DNA of 64,000 bases from Blastopirellula marina DSM 3645 (GTDB lineage: Bacteria; Planctomycetota; Planctomycetia; Pirellulales; Pirellulaceae): NCBI RefSeq assembly GCF_000153105.1, contig NZ_CH672377.1, positions 1,208,305-1,272,304 on the forward strand, written 5' to 3'. The notes under the pieces were generated by a model, which did not search any database, was not told the DNA's origin, and saw only the letters and a list, made by a program, of their open reading frames with translations. Positions 44,388 to 54,860 of this stretch are shown here, one piece after another. The stretch's first letter is position 1; the number at the start of each line of letters is the position of its first letter. Made by a program: the position numbers and the translations under genes.

Positions 44388-44419
44388 ACGTATCGGCGTT
44401 CGACACGTCTCTCGTCTTG
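44388..44419 (-). terminator. possible terminator of the rimI-like gene
   Basis: On the minus strand a stem of about 16 bp with two G-U pairs (agacgagagacgtgtcg against cgatacgtctcttgtcg) lies about 20 bases after the stop of the acetyltransferase gene, followed by a short T-rich stretch (gtttctt). Confidence 0.5.
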
Positions 44420-44436
44420 TTTCGGGAAACTGCCGC

Positions 44437-44952
44437 TTAGCCAGCCAAGCGGGCGATTTGCGAGCCGGTTTCGGTTTCGACCGGTTGTTGAAATCGATAC
44501 TGCATCAAGTAGGCGTCTTCGGTCGTGTCTTCGTAGAAATCACGCAAAACCGAGATTGCTTTGAAGCCTTCCTTGCGGAAAAAGAGCTGGGCGTCGAGGT
44601 TCGTTTCGCGCACTTCCAACAAGATTTGCGAACGACGATGCGGCGAAAGCTTGCTAGCCAGCTTGGCGATCATTTGCGATCCGATATTCATGCGGCGGCA
44701 TTTAGGATCGACCGCAAAGTTCATCACATGCAATCGGGTGCGATGCAGCTGATAAATCATGAAGCCCACAATGCGCTCGTCATGCTCGGCCACCATGCCG
44801 ATGCAATTTCGTTGACGCAGGCATTGGATGAAATCATCTTCGCCCCAAGGGAATTCAAAGCTGGCCCGTTCAATCTGCAATACTTCCGTCATGTCACGAC
44901 GGATCATCCAGCGAATGTGCACCGGCAGGTCTTGTAGTCCAGAGAGAATCAT
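44437..44952 (-). CDS. rimI: RimI-like GNAT N-acetyltransferase
   Basis: The 171-residue protein is a compact GNAT domain. IRRDMTEVLQIERASFEFPW is the usual N-terminal pattern of RimI, the enzyme that acetylates the N-terminal alanine of ribosomal protein S18. The CoA motif is VDPKCRRMNIGSQMIAKLAS, close to the R/Q-x-x-G-x-G/A consensus (G-S here), preceded by LHVMNFAV and followed by LEVRETNLDAQLFFRKEGF, also typical of RimI. AAGGAGG lies six bases before the ATG. It stands alone. Other GNATs share these features, so the name rimI is tentative. Confidence 0.75.
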   Translation of the reverse strand: MILSGLQDLPVHIRWMIRRDMTEVLQIERASFEFPWGEDDFIQCLRQRNCIGMVAEHDERIVGFMIYQLHRTRLHVMNFAVDPKCRRMNIGSQMIAKLASKLSPHRRSQILLEVRETNLDAQLFFRKEGFKAISVLRDFYEDTTEDAYLMQYRFQQPVETETGSQIARLAG

Positions 44953-45112
44953 TCCGGCCTCCTTCCATGTTAGCCAGCAGAGTCAGGAGGCGATGTCTTT
45001 CGCCCCGCGAAGAGTGTCGAGCAGGTACGGTAACAAATCAGATTCAATCCGCCAAGATAGAAGTATCGGACGACCTAACGTTTGGCGATGTAAATTTTCG
45101 CTAGAGGTCGAG

Positions 45113-48100
45113 CTAGCGTCGAGTTTTATGGACGCTGCGTTCCAACTTCCCCATAAAAGATCTTCCCGATTCCGTTGCATTTCTCCGTCCCCAGTGAAGC
45201 GGGGAGGCCGCCAAAACGAACACCGCCGCAACGATCCAGCCAACAAACGCAGGTTGCAGAAACAGCCCCCAGGCGATGCCGGCGGCGGCGCCCAAAGCGT
45301 GAGGCCAACGCGACATCCAAGCGGCGGAGATGTCAATCCATTCAGGCTGTCGCCAAAGCAATCCCAACAGCGCGATCGATGCTAGCACGCCGCCTGCAAC
45401 AAGCAGCGGACGTCGCCAATCGACGGCCCAATTTGATTTTTTCAATTGCAAGCGAATGACATCCGCCTTGCCGTACAAAACGTGGCTCCAGGTCTCCGGC
45501 GCACTCTGTGGCTTGATGCCTGTTTTGGCGATTTCGGTCTGCAGCATGGCTAGTTCATCGCCTGAGGTCGCCTCGCGAAATTGACGTTCGGGGGCGAAGC
45601 GATCTCCCTGCACTTCGCCTAACAACGTCACCAGCGAACGCCAGGCGTTATCGGCCGCTTGCAGACGTCGCTTTTTCCAAGCGTCGATCTCGCTTCTGGA
45701 TGCGTCGCTGTCGCGGATGCCGCGCTTCCAATGTCGCCAGGCTTCGGCAAATCGAACGGTGCGCCAATCCACAACGGAAAGCGGGGAAAAATCGGCTTGC
45801 AACGGTTTCTCGCTCTCGACGCGCCAAATGGGGGTCGGAGTCATCGCCAGCGAATCAAACGTCAAGACATCGAGCGGACGAGTCGCGGACGACGACGCTG
45901 GATAGACGTACGCGATTTGCAACTCTTGCGGCAGGGATCGCGATAGCAGCGGAGCCGTCACGCCGCCCTCCTCATCAGCGGTCGTGGAAACCACTTTGCC
46001 TTCGATCGATGTCGAAAGCAACTTTGCTCCAGCCGGCAAACGAAATCGAAGAAAATCACTCCCCTCGGGAGACAAATAAATTGACGTCGATGTCAAATAG
46101 GTCAACGCATCGGCGACCTTCACATCATGCCGCAGCGACAGGATGCGCGGCGTCTCCTCAATGGGCAGCAAGCCGACAACGCGGCATTCGTAGCTTCCCG
46201 AAAGTGACTGGTAGACCTGACTTCCGGGCGGAACGTGCATCGCAAACCAGCTATCCGGAAAAGCGACCGATTGAAGCTCGCGCGTTCCCCAAATAATTTG
46301 TTGCGAATTGAAAGAACGGGGCACGGCGACATATTGCGGCGGATACTGCCCCAACAACCGCACAGGACGAATCACCAGATCGCCGGTGCTAGGAGTCTCG
46401 ACATCGGCGACCAGGCTAAGTTGAAACTCTTCGGGAAGCGGGCGCAAAGGTCGTAACCGCCAGATGACGCCTGCGGCGCCCAGCGAGCGCTGCGTGATGT
46501 CAAAACCAAGCAGCGACGTCGATTTCAACTTGTAGTTGGCTGGAGCCAGAAACTCGAATTGGTCGGGCGCAGTTCTTTTTAACCGCAAGCGGCAATCGAT
46601 GCGAACGGTCCACCCCTCTTCGTCTCCCTTGGCGGACAGGAGCATCTCGCCGCCGAGCTCCACGTTGTTTCGTCGGATGGTCAACTGCATCACGCCGCTG
46701 GGATCAAGCACGCGATAACTGCCGTAGGCCACTCCTTGGACCGAGTCCAACGGCTGGGCCGCTTCGCTAGCGGCGGTGTCGAACATCGGAGCGCCGATTT
46801 CTGGCAAGCGTCGCAAGCGAACGTCTGGATCGTGGGAAATGTGCAAATACGACGAATCGATTTGCGCGTCGACGACACGCGGCGCCTCTATCTGCAGCGC
46901 AATCGCCATGTCCGTTTCAAAATGCCCTTCGATCCGTAACTCGGCCAACGCCCGCAGCGGCGCAGCGAAAAAGAGGGACAAACGCGAAGTTGGTTCGTCG
47001 TATTGCCAGACGACTTCACGGACGACGCCATCGGAGATAAACGCGACATCGTCTACGCGCCACCCCTTGGCCATCTCCAACGAAAAGGAAGTCAGTTCGC
47101 CCGCCAACGCTTCTAGTTGCAAATCGAGTCGATAGTCGGAGATTTGCGATCCAACATGCACGTACTGATTGGCCGTGATGAACATTCGGGAATCAACCGG
47201 CCGCACTTCAACCACGGCCGGCGTCGTCGCTTCGTTGCTCAGGTCAAATGCACGTCGTAAACCGTCAATCGGCGCCGGCCATGCTTCGGTAAAAGCAGGC
47301 GTCGCGATGGTCGCCAGACTATTCGCTTCTTTTCGCCAGGTCGTCGCTACGCTGGCCGGCGCTGAGATCGCCGTCCAACGTTCCTTTGTCTCGGCATCTG
47401 CAACGGTAACGCTGGGAAGATCAAAGGATCCTAATCCGCTTGACTGGTCCAGCGTGAACGAGAACTCCAAGGCGACCGGTTCGGCGATCGGCGGTTCAAA
47501 AGTCGCCGACAATCCGTCCTCCGAGGCTGTGATTACGGCGCCAGGCAATTTCACTTCGTTCCAACGCAGTCGCGGATCAAATTGGAGGCGGCACGTTTTG
47601 ATTTCACCGCTGATCGGCGTCAATTGAATCCGACTTATTAACGTTGGCGAAGGTTGCCCAAGCTGGAAAAGATCGACCTGCTTCGCATGAAATCGACCAT
47701 CCTGCGAATCGGCGGTTGGTATCCAGCTAATTTGGCGGACCGATCCCAAGGGAACGCTGGTAAAGGTCGAGAGCGATTGGAAAGGAAGCGGCTTCCCATC
47801 CGCTAGGATTTGCGCGATCGGTTTGCTGGCGATTGACTCGTAACGCAGTTCCGCGTTCAAACACACGGGGGTTTCCCAAGCGACGCTTTGATTAGCGGGA
47901 AGCTGAGCGACGATCTTCACGCGATGATCGCCGGCATCATCAAACACGATCGTCAATTGTTCCTTTTCTGCGAAATCGTCCATCGACAAGGGGATCTCGT
48001 CCACCAGAACCGATTGGACGCCCGCCAGAAAATCAGCGCTAAGCGGAAGGGCGAACGAAGTCCCATTGATCGTCGACGTAACCTCAAACAAGCCGGCGAC

Positions 48101-51100
48101 GCTAAAAACTTCCGGCATATTGGTGGTCGGAGGCGAAATCCGCCAAGACGCCGCGGTCACATCGACGCGTTGCGACATGTAAATCGGATTCTTCGAAGCG
48201 GTGAAGAGATAGTCGTACAAGGCCTGAGGCAAATAGACGTCGCCGGTCGGCTTTTTCTCGCTGTCAATCGGAATCCAAATTGGATAGGTCACGGATTTAA
48301 CATCGGTCGCAGCCGGCTGCTGAGCGCAGAGCGACGTCCCCTGCAGCAGAAAAACGAAGACCAGCAAATATCCGGCGGCGGTGCGAACGCTGTGTGAATC
48401 GCTCGACTCCGTTTCGCGCCACGAGGTCGCAAACCAGCGCACGATGACGCCTGCAACCAATCCTTGCAACAAGCCGGCGGTAATCGGCGCGAGCGTTGTG
48501 GGCAGCAAGATCGCCGCAAGCGCGATCACCAAGGCGGCGACCAGCAAACCAATCCGCCGCCGAGGGGTCAACCAGCCGGTCAAAAATGAGATCCCCAGCA
48601 TCGCATAACCCAACGCCTGAATCTGCTGCGGATCAACGGCCCAAATCGAATCAGCCGGACCGTCGATTTCCAACTTGCGCAGACGCGTAAAGTCTCCGTT
48701 GGGAACGTACAAACCATGGAGAAACATGGCGCGTAAGTGCGACGACAACGACTTATCCCAGGTAAACAACGTCAGCTGCGACGTCTCGATGTTCGTGATC
48801 GATTGCAGGAGGTCAAAACTGGTCTGCGGTCGCTGCAGTGCGAAGGGACGTAACAGCGGAAATCCTGATGCCGCCGTTTTGTAGCGAATGGAGCAAACTT
48901 GCGTCCGCGCGTCGCCGTAAATATCGACTTCGTACCGATCGTCTCCCCTTGCCGCTGCGACAACCGGCTGGCCATCCAATTTGACCGCTAGCAAGTGGCA
49001 TTTCGACGGGAACTGAAATTCCAGTTTCCCGGTATGGGAAGCGATCAAGCGATAGTCAGCGTCGACCAGGACCGAATCATGACGAAGGTCATAACGATAG
49101 TCGGCCAGTTCCGCATAGGGAACAAGCTCCACGGGCTCCTTATCAATCGTTAACAACGGTCCCCCGTCCAATTCATTAACGCGCGAGACATCGCTCGACC
49201 GATAGCGAAACTCGCGATTTTGCAGATGGTCGTCAGTCGGAGCGGCGTTCTCATAGACCGGCGAGAGCGGAAAGTCTTCGCCAACGGTCAACCGCCAACG
49301 GCGAGGCGCGGCGACGTCCAGCTGATTGGTCTGCGTTGTTCCTTGCGGAGTCGCTAGTAACACAGGAGTAACGCTGTCCGAAATCGGTCGCGTGATCTCG
49401 GTCGACAACGTCGCGGGAAAGCGTGTCCCCGGCGGAAGACGCAATTCATACGCCGCCAACTTAGACTTTTCAGCGCCTTTGGATGTCAACGGCACGCAAG
49501 TCACGGCCATCCCGTCATTTAGGCGCCAATTTTGCAGTTCGGCCGCCGCTTCCGTCGCGTGCAACACGATCGGCTCTGTGAGATCACCGGCGCCATCTAC
49601 GTGAATCGCAATGTGTTCTTTCATTCGGTCGCCGCGCAGCAACACGTCGCTACGTATCGCCATGCGATAGCCGCCCCGTTTCGGAACCGCGAGCACGACG
49701 GGATCGCCGTAGCGGGGCGAACTCGCAGCGAACACCAGGCTGTTCGATTGCTTCGCTTCGCCTGGCAGCAGAAGTTTCGTCTCATCTGACAGCATGGTTC
49801 CGTCGACCAGCAACTCAGCCGACTCCGGCGAGGGACGCAACTCAAGCGTTTCATCCGCCGAGATGCGAATCCAATCCGCCAGCACGTTGCTTTCGAATTG
49901 CATCGGTTTCAGTTTGCGCGTGTCGTATCCGATTTCAGTATCACGCCGTGGCCGTGAAAACTTGCCGCGTAGCGTGACTGCCTCGGTCGACGTGATCGGT
50001 TGTTTGAGCCGAACGTGTAGTCGACCATCGTCGTCGATATACCACCGATCCAGCGGCGCTTCCGCCGAATCGGTGGCCAGCGAATCGACTTTCCAGTCGT
50101 TCGTTAATGGTCCAAAATCAAGTTCAAGCGTTTCTCCCTTGTCCGCCGAGATGATCGCCGTGGTCTGGGCGACAAGTTTGGTCGGCCCAATGTGGACCGA
50201 ATTGCCCACGCGATATCGCAAGCGAGGCTCAATCCGAGTGAGAGAAAAGTCAATCGAAGCCGAGGGAGCAAACAGCACGAACTGAGCCGTTGCGTGACTC
50301 TCGTCGATACTTTCCTCAAAGCGGAGTTGTTTCCCTTGGCGCACATTCAGCGTGGTCATGCGCCACGTGTCATCCAGCGAAACCATCAGTTCCGCTTCTT
50401 GCCACACCGCCGGATCAGCCGTCAAAAGAGGCGCTTGGAGCGTCGCAGGCGAGCTTTCCACCGGAACGACGCCCGAAAACTCAAACTCGGTAAGTTGCTC
50501 TACATTTTCGGGCAAGCGAACGGTCAGTCTCCGTTTGCCCGCTTCGTTCGGTGGAGATTGCTCCCAGGCGACCGGGCGGCGACCTTGCTGACGGTCGACC
50601 AGATGGACGCCGGTTAAAATCAAGCGAGCGTCGCTGGATAGTTCAAACTTGCGCAGCGGTTCGGCAGTTGAAACGCAGATAAATCGAGCCATAACCGAGA
50701 TGCTCGCCGCGCCGACTTTGTAGTCGCAGTGCTGAGCGACATGCAGCGGTGACGCCGAATTGGCGCTGCGACGGTCAACGATTCTAAATTCAATTTGGCC
50801 CAACGCGTCAGGCAGCAGCAGCCATTCTCCTAGTTCATCATCCTCGTCGCTGGCCGATTCGATTTCCTGCACGATCCCAATATCGGCTTGAATCTGCTGA
50901 TCCGCACCCAGATGAAGATGCAAACTCGACGACGCCGCGGGGGGCAGCCGTAGCGAAAATTCTCCCAATTCGGATGCGACGGCGCGCCAGCGGAACTTGG
51001 GCGCGGCTTCCGCCGCCCAGACGCCAACTTCGCCGTTGCTGACGCCGGGGCGACTGACCGACGCTTGATTCGAAATGGCCATCGGGGCCAACAATTCCAG

Positions 51101-51484
51101 CGGAGAGAACTCGAGATTGGTTCCTTCGAACGAAACAAACTGTTGTTGCTGGTCAAAGTCTTCTTGAGCCAGCGACAGTTCAAAGGTCGCTTCTCCTTCG
51201 ATCATGCTCTCGCTGACGCGGCCCACCAAATCGGTGCGGCGAATTCGCGCAACATCGCCGGGACCGCCGCGCGTCGCTCGAATTGCCTGAACTCCTTTTT
51301 CAAAGTCGCTCAGCCGAATGACGGGCGCGTAGATGAATCCGTTGCGTGGCCAAATTTTCTCTTGCCCAACGGGGACGTAGAGCCGACGAAATTCGATCGG
51401 CGCAACATCGTCGTCGCACCTAGCGAGCGATCCTCCCAACACCGTCGACAACAGCGCCGTTATCACTAACATCGATCGCGACAT
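45113..51484 (-). CDS. giant secreted/membrane-anchored protein, unknown function (2123 aa)
   Basis: No known family was recognised. After a signal peptide (MLVITALLSTVLGGSLARCD) come about 930 mostly beta-rich residues, then membrane helices at about 958-1015 (LGYAMLGISFLTGWL, IGLLVAALVIALAAILLPTT). Near residue 1040 is a second signal-peptide-like segment (AAGYLLVFVFLLQGTSLCAQ). The second half (about 1060-2010) is again beta-rich, and the last 100 residues hold three more helices (VAGGVLASIALLGLLW; GAAAGIAWGLFLQP; GWIVAAVFVLAASP). The duplicated plan suggests two ancestral genes fused in frame. It starts one base after the upstream giant, with GGAGG six bases before the ATG, so the two are co-translated. 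It is probably a planctomycete-specific envelope component. Confidence 0.75.
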   Translation of the reverse strand: MSRSMLVITALLSTVLGGSLARCDDDVAPIEFRRLYVPVGQEKIWPRNGFIYAPVIRLSDFEKGVQAIRATRGGPGDVARIRRTDLVGRVSESMIEGEATFELSLAQEDFDQQQQFVSFEGTNLEFSPLELLAPMAISNQASVSRPGVSNGEVGVWAAEAAPKFRWRAVASELGEFSLRLPPAASSSLHLHLGADQQIQADIGIVQEIESASDEDDELGEWLLLPDALGQIEFRIVDRRSANSASPLHVAQHCDYKVGAASISVMARFICVSTAEPLRKFELSSDARLILTGVHLVDRQQGRRPVAWEQSPPNEAGKRRLTVRLPENVEQLTEFEFSGVVPVESSPATLQAPLLTADPAVWQEAELMVSLDDTWRMTTLNVRQGKQLRFEESIDESHATAQFVLFAPSASIDFSLTRIEPRLRYRVGNSVHIGPTKLVAQTTAIISADKGETLELDFGPLTNDWKVDSLATDSAEAPLDRWYIDDDGRLHVRLKQPITSTEAVTLRGKFSRPRRDTEIGYDTRKLKPMQFESNVLADWIRISADETLELRPSPESAELLVDGTMLSDETKLLLPGEAKQSNSLVFAASSPRYGDPVVLAVPKRGGYRMAIRSDVLLRGDRMKEHIAIHVDGAGDLTEPIVLHATEAAAELQNWRLNDGMAVTCVPLTSKGAEKSKLAAYELRLPPGTRFPATLSTEITRPISDSVTPVLLATPQGTTQTNQLDVAAPRRWRLTVGEDFPLSPVYENAAPTDDHLQNREFRYRSSDVSRVNELDGGPLLTIDKEPVELVPYAELADYRYDLRHDSVLVDADYRLIASHTGKLEFQFPSKCHLLAVKLDGQPVVAAARGDDRYEVDIYGDARTQVCSIRYKTAASGFPLLRPFALQRPQTSFDLLQSITNIETSQLTLFTWDKSLSSHLRAMFLHGLYVPNGDFTRLRKLEIDGPADSIWAVDPQQIQALGYAMLGISFLTGWLTPRRRIGLLVAALVIALAAILLPTTLAPITAGLLQGLVAGVIVRWFATSWRETESSDSHSVRTAAGYLLVFVFLLQGTSLCAQQPAATDVKSVTYPIWIPIDSEKKPTGDVYLPQALYDYLFTASKNPIYMSQRVDVTAASWRISPPTTNMPEVFSVAGLFEVTSTINGTSFALPLSADFLAGVQSVLVDEIPLSMDDFAEKEQLTIVFDDAGDHRVKIVAQLPANQSVAWETPVCLNAELRYESIASKPIAQILADGKPLPFQSLSTFTSVPLGSVRQISWIPTADSQDGRFHAKQVDLFQLGQPSPTLISRIQLTPISGEIKTCRLQFDPRLRWNEVKLPGAVITASEDGLSATFEPPIAEPVALEFSFTLDQSSGLGSFDLPSVTVADAETKERWTAISAPASVATTWRKEANSLATIATPAFTEAWPAPIDGLRRAFDLSNEATTPAVVEVRPVDSRMFITANQYVHVGSQISDYRLDLQLEALAGELTSFSLEMAKGWRVDDVAFISDGVVREVVWQYDEPTSRLSLFFAAPLRALAELRIEGHFETDMAIALQIEAPRVVDAQIDSSYLHISHDPDVRLRRLPEIGAPMFDTAASEAAQPLDSVQGVAYGSYRVLDPSGVMQLTIRRNNVELGGEMLLSAKGDEEGWTVRIDCRLRLKRTAPDQFEFLAPANYKLKSTSLLGFDITQRSLGAAGVIWRLRPLRPLPEEFQLSLVADVETPSTGDLVIRPVRLLGQYPPQYVAVPRSFNSQQIIWGTRELQSVAFPDSWFAMHVPPGSQVYQSLSGSYECRVVGLLPIEETPRILSLRHDVKVADALTYLTSTSIYLSPEGSDFLRFRLPAGAKLLSTSIEGKVVSTTADEEGGVTAPLLSRSLPQELQIAYVYPASSSATRPLDVLTFDSLAMTPTPIWRVESEKPLQADFSPLSVVDWRTVRFAEAWRHWKRGIRDSDASRSEIDAWKKRRLQAADNAWRSLVTLLGEVQGDRFAPERQFREATSGDELAMLQTEIAKTGIKPQSAPETWSHVLYGKADVIRLQLKKSNWAVDWRRPLLVAGGVLASIALLGLLWRQPEWIDISAAWMSRWPHALGAAAGIAWGLFLQPAFVGWIVAAVFVLAASPLHWGRRNATESGRSFMGKLERSVHKTRR

Positions 51485-51485
51485 G

Positions 51486-54400
51486 CTACGCCTCCGCCGA
51501 AGAGGACTTCAGAAGTGCGGAGCCAGCCGTTGTCGAAGCCGGTTCTTGCGGTTCGGTGGGCAAAGCGCGCATCTGCGACTCTGAGCCGGTCCGGCGCACG
51601 ACGGTGCGTGACGGCCGACGCGTTCCCAAGGCGAAATACAAGACGATCGAGAACAAGCTGCAGGCCAGGCCGATCGCCGCCATACCGCCCAGCAGAACCG
51701 CGTGATGCGGGTAAAAGAGCGCCATCGCCGCCGCGACGGCGACCAGGACGCCCACGACCGACGCGCGGCGCAAATGCGGCAGATAAAAAAGTCCCAGTCC
51801 AATCGCCAAGGTGACGCCGCCAAAGGCCAACATCAAACTGCGGCGACGCACAAACCAGGGGCGGATCGATTTTGGAGCGCCGATCGAACTGTAGAGATAT
51901 TGGCTCATTCCCGGCGGAAACTGATCTTGCTCGCTCGCATTTGCCCAGCTTTCTAATCGATCCTGATGAATTCGTTCGATCGGAATGTAGCTAAGTCCGT
52001 CCCACTCCCAGTTCATCTCTTCGGCCAATCCCGGCGCCGACAGGCAAAACCAATCGCTTGGGCAGGCCAATTGATAGTAAACCGGCTCCAGATAGACTGC
52101 ATCCTCCAAAATTGGAGCATGCAGCGCGGCGCCGCTTTCAAGCCCCATCCCTTCGATCTCGTACCAGACTTCCAGCGTATCCATCGCCGTCGTGCGCGAC
52201 AGTTCTGACGGATCGATTTGCAGCGTGATTCCGTCGGACTCGTCGCTCGGAATCTGGCGCGACTTCCAGTTGGTTTCAAACGTTTTCGCTTCGGCTGGCA
52301 AGTGCAACGTCAGCGACGGCTGCCTCGTCTGCAGCAGGAAACACGCGCGGGTGCGACGATGATCGGAGGTCAACGCTTCCTGGATCCAACAACGCTTGAC
52401 GCGCGTTCGTAAATCGCCGACGCCGCCGGGGCGCTTAGAGAACTCCAAGGTGACAGCGGTCGGCGCGGCGCTTTCGCTGGTCGCGACCGACTCCAATTGC
52501 AACAAGACGTTGGCGTCGGAACTCCGCACTTCGGCCCAGGCCGGATCAGGTGCGACGACCTGGATGCCGGTATGTGACGAAATTGAAAGTTCGGTAGGGC
52601 GGATCACCATCTTGACGGGGCCTGACGGCGATTCGTCCGCCGCGAGTGAAATCAGCGGAATGGTCGTAATCATCGGCGCCAATTCTCCAGAGCTGGCCAA
52701 AGCGGCGCCGGGCGAGCTGACCTTATATTCCAGCGTCAATTCCGCTTCGGATGGTTGCCCCAATACGTCAATTCGCAGCGCCGATTCCGTTCCGTCCGGC
52801 GGCGATTGCAGTTGAGCGTACCCGACTTCTTCTCCATCTAGGCGAATCACCAAATCGGCCAGCGCAGATCGGGGCGCGCCATGCAGTAGCAAATTGCCGA
52901 CTCCGCCGTAGAACGCATGAATCTTGAACGTTTGCACCACTTGGCAACGCGAATCGAGCGGCGCTGCGTCCAACGCCTGGAGCGGCGGTTCGATATCAAT
53001 CGCCGCCCGCGGCGTCACAAATAACTGCTGTTCGATTTTTTCGAGCTCCAATCGCAACGGCTGCGCCTGTTCGGACGGGGACATCCGCAAATGGAGGCGT
53101 TGGGCGCCAAGGTTTTCATCTTGGGCAAGCACGTCGATTTGGTAGGGAGAGTCCAAGCCAAATTCGGGAATCGCTTTCAGGTTCGGCGCGGTGCGTAAAA
53201 GGATCGAAGCGGCGGTAGGTTGCGTTATCTGAGGTCGAATCATCGGTAGCGAAACGATCCCCATTTCGTCCATCTGCAGCGGAAGAGTCGCCGTGAACGA
53301 CACTCGCGCTAATCGCGCCGTCGTCGTTGTTCGATCCATGCTGGTCGACAGCAGCGGCGCGCTCCATTGGCCCTCGACCGTATCCACTTGGGCCCAATCG
53401 ACGTCGCTTTCTTTAAACTTCACGACGCTTTCCCAACCGTTCAGATCAAACGTGATCGATTCGCTGTATGATTTGGGAACCGAGAAGACAAAGTCGGCGT
53501 CGACCTGAGCGACGGTCTCGTTGATCACAAACTGATAGGCGGCGCTGGTCGCCTGCAGGATCGGCTGATTCGTCGTCGCTTTGATTTCTAACTCGGCAGG
53601 CTGCGCGGCGTAAGAGAACGCGGCGCGCTCATCCATCGATTCGCCGACCGTCTCGCGGCGATAGTTGCGCATGCTCCAGCTTGCGATGACGTTCTCACTG
53701 TATTTGAGTCGCAGCTCCCCTTCCTGTTCCTTCGCTTGCCAGACGTCGAAGAGCCCGGCCTTGATGCGGCTTTCCTGCGTGTCGGCGCCGCCGATCTGAC
53801 TCGTCTTTATTTCGATTTCGCGGGTAGCCAGCTTGTTGGAGATGTTAGTGAATTCCACCCGAATGAATCGCTGCTCGATCCCTTCTCCTTGCGGCAAGAA
53901 GACCTCGCGCAGTTCATAGTCGACCGTCTGCGAAGGAGGAAGCCATTCGGCGTCGTCGGCGATGCGAACGTCAAACGATTCGATCGGAACTCCGTTGAGC
54001 GAGGTGACTTGCAGATTGGCGGTCGTCTTCAATTGCAAATCGTCTTCAATCGTCGTCACGATATCGCCGGTCGCGCGCAGGATAGCGACATCATCCTGCA
54101 TAGAGCGACGATTCGAGCCCCAGGTCAGTTGCATCGTGCTGCTGCCGGTCAATTCCACCGAAACGAGCGTCGCATCCTCTTGATGTTCGGTCGCCGTGAC
54201 GATCGTGTTTCCGGTCGGCGTCGCAACCACATCGGGCGGAAGCGACAATTGCATCTGAAACTGAGTCGTCGACGCGACGTTTAAATTGAATCGGACTTCA
54301 TCGCCGTTCGATTCGGTCCGCACGCGAGCATTGAGCCGCACTTCCACCTTATGCGGCGACTCGCTCGACTCGTTTTTCAGCCAAAGATTATATTTGCCCG

Positions 54401-54860
54401 TGCTTGAATCGGGCTTGATGACCCATTCCGATTTGTCCGACACGGTCGGCGATCCGCGCAACCCAGCCCCGGCGAGCCCCAACGAGGTCTTGATCCACCC
54501 CTGCTCATGCAACTCGAAATGGTAGGCGAGAACGAGATCCACGAACCCGTCCGCCGCTTTTCCTTCGACATCGACCAAATTGAGCACGTATTTCGGCAGC
54601 CCAGAGCCGCCGCTATTTTTGCGGTCGCCGTTGTACCACTTCATGTATTCCTGGTACGAGGACTCGACGATGAACTTGTACTCATTGTCGGCGGTCGGCA
54701 GATAATAGAGCGTCTCCCCTTTATCCGCGACGCTGGCTCGCGTCCCTTCCGACTCTGGAGTCATCTGGGCGGCGGCGCTGCTCGCATACATGCAGCACGC
54801 GAAGGCGGCAATCAATGCGACCAACTCGGCGCGCGACGGCCTAGCGGGAATTCGAAACAT
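51486..54860 (-). CDS. giant secreted/membrane-anchored protein, unknown function (1124 aa)
   Basis: No family was recognised. The start was set at ATG 54860, which gives a signal peptide (AELVALIAAFACCMYASSAA) followed by TPESEGTRASVADKGETLYY; the longest frame, from 55139, would add 93 residues before it. About 960 residues of beta-rich sequence follow, with aromatic and acidic stretches such as FIVESSYQEYMKWYNGDRKN and QTVDYELREVFLPQGEGIEQ. The C-terminal part has about four helices between 1003 and 1090 (LMLAFGGVTLAIGLGLFYL; VVGVLVAVAAAMALFY; AVLLGGMAAIGLACSLF). A cytoplasmic tail ends SAEA. The next gene starts one base after its stop. Both giants share the plan of signal peptide, large beta region and C-terminal membrane helices, and probably form one envelope complex. 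Confidence 0.75.
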   Translation of the reverse strand: MFRIPARPSRAELVALIAAFACCMYASSAAAQMTPESEGTRASVADKGETLYYLPTADNEYKFIVESSYQEYMKWYNGDRKNSGGSGLPKYVLNLVDVEGKAADGFVDLVLAYHFELHEQGWIKTSLGLAGAGLRGSPTVSDKSEWVIKPDSSTGKYNLWLKNESSESPHKVEVRLNARVRTESNGDEVRFNLNVASTTQFQMQLSLPPDVVATPTGNTIVTATEHQEDATLVSVELTGSSTMQLTWGSNRRSMQDDVAILRATGDIVTTIEDDLQLKTTANLQVTSLNGVPIESFDVRIADDAEWLPPSQTVDYELREVFLPQGEGIEQRFIRVEFTNISNKLATREIEIKTSQIGGADTQESRIKAGLFDVWQAKEQEGELRLKYSENVIASWSMRNYRRETVGESMDERAAFSYAAQPAELEIKATTNQPILQATSAAYQFVINETVAQVDADFVFSVPKSYSESITFDLNGWESVVKFKESDVDWAQVDTVEGQWSAPLLSTSMDRTTTTARLARVSFTATLPLQMDEMGIVSLPMIRPQITQPTAASILLRTAPNLKAIPEFGLDSPYQIDVLAQDENLGAQRLHLRMSPSEQAQPLRLELEKIEQQLFVTPRAAIDIEPPLQALDAAPLDSRCQVVQTFKIHAFYGGVGNLLLHGAPRSALADLVIRLDGEEVGYAQLQSPPDGTESALRIDVLGQPSEAELTLEYKVSSPGAALASSGELAPMITTIPLISLAADESPSGPVKMVIRPTELSISSHTGIQVVAPDPAWAEVRSSDANVLLQLESVATSESAAPTAVTLEFSKRPGGVGDLRTRVKRCWIQEALTSDHRRTRACFLLQTRQPSLTLHLPAEAKTFETNWKSRQIPSDESDGITLQIDPSELSRTTAMDTLEVWYEIEGMGLESGAALHAPILEDAVYLEPVYYQLACPSDWFCLSAPGLAEEMNWEWDGLSYIPIERIHQDRLESWANASEQDQFPPGMSQYLYSSIGAPKSIRPWFVRRRSLMLAFGGVTLAIGLGLFYLPHLRRASVVGVLVAVAAAMALFYPHHAVLLGGMAAIGLACSLFSIVLYFALGTRRPSRTVVRRTGSESQMRALPTEPQEPASTTAGSALLKSSSAEA

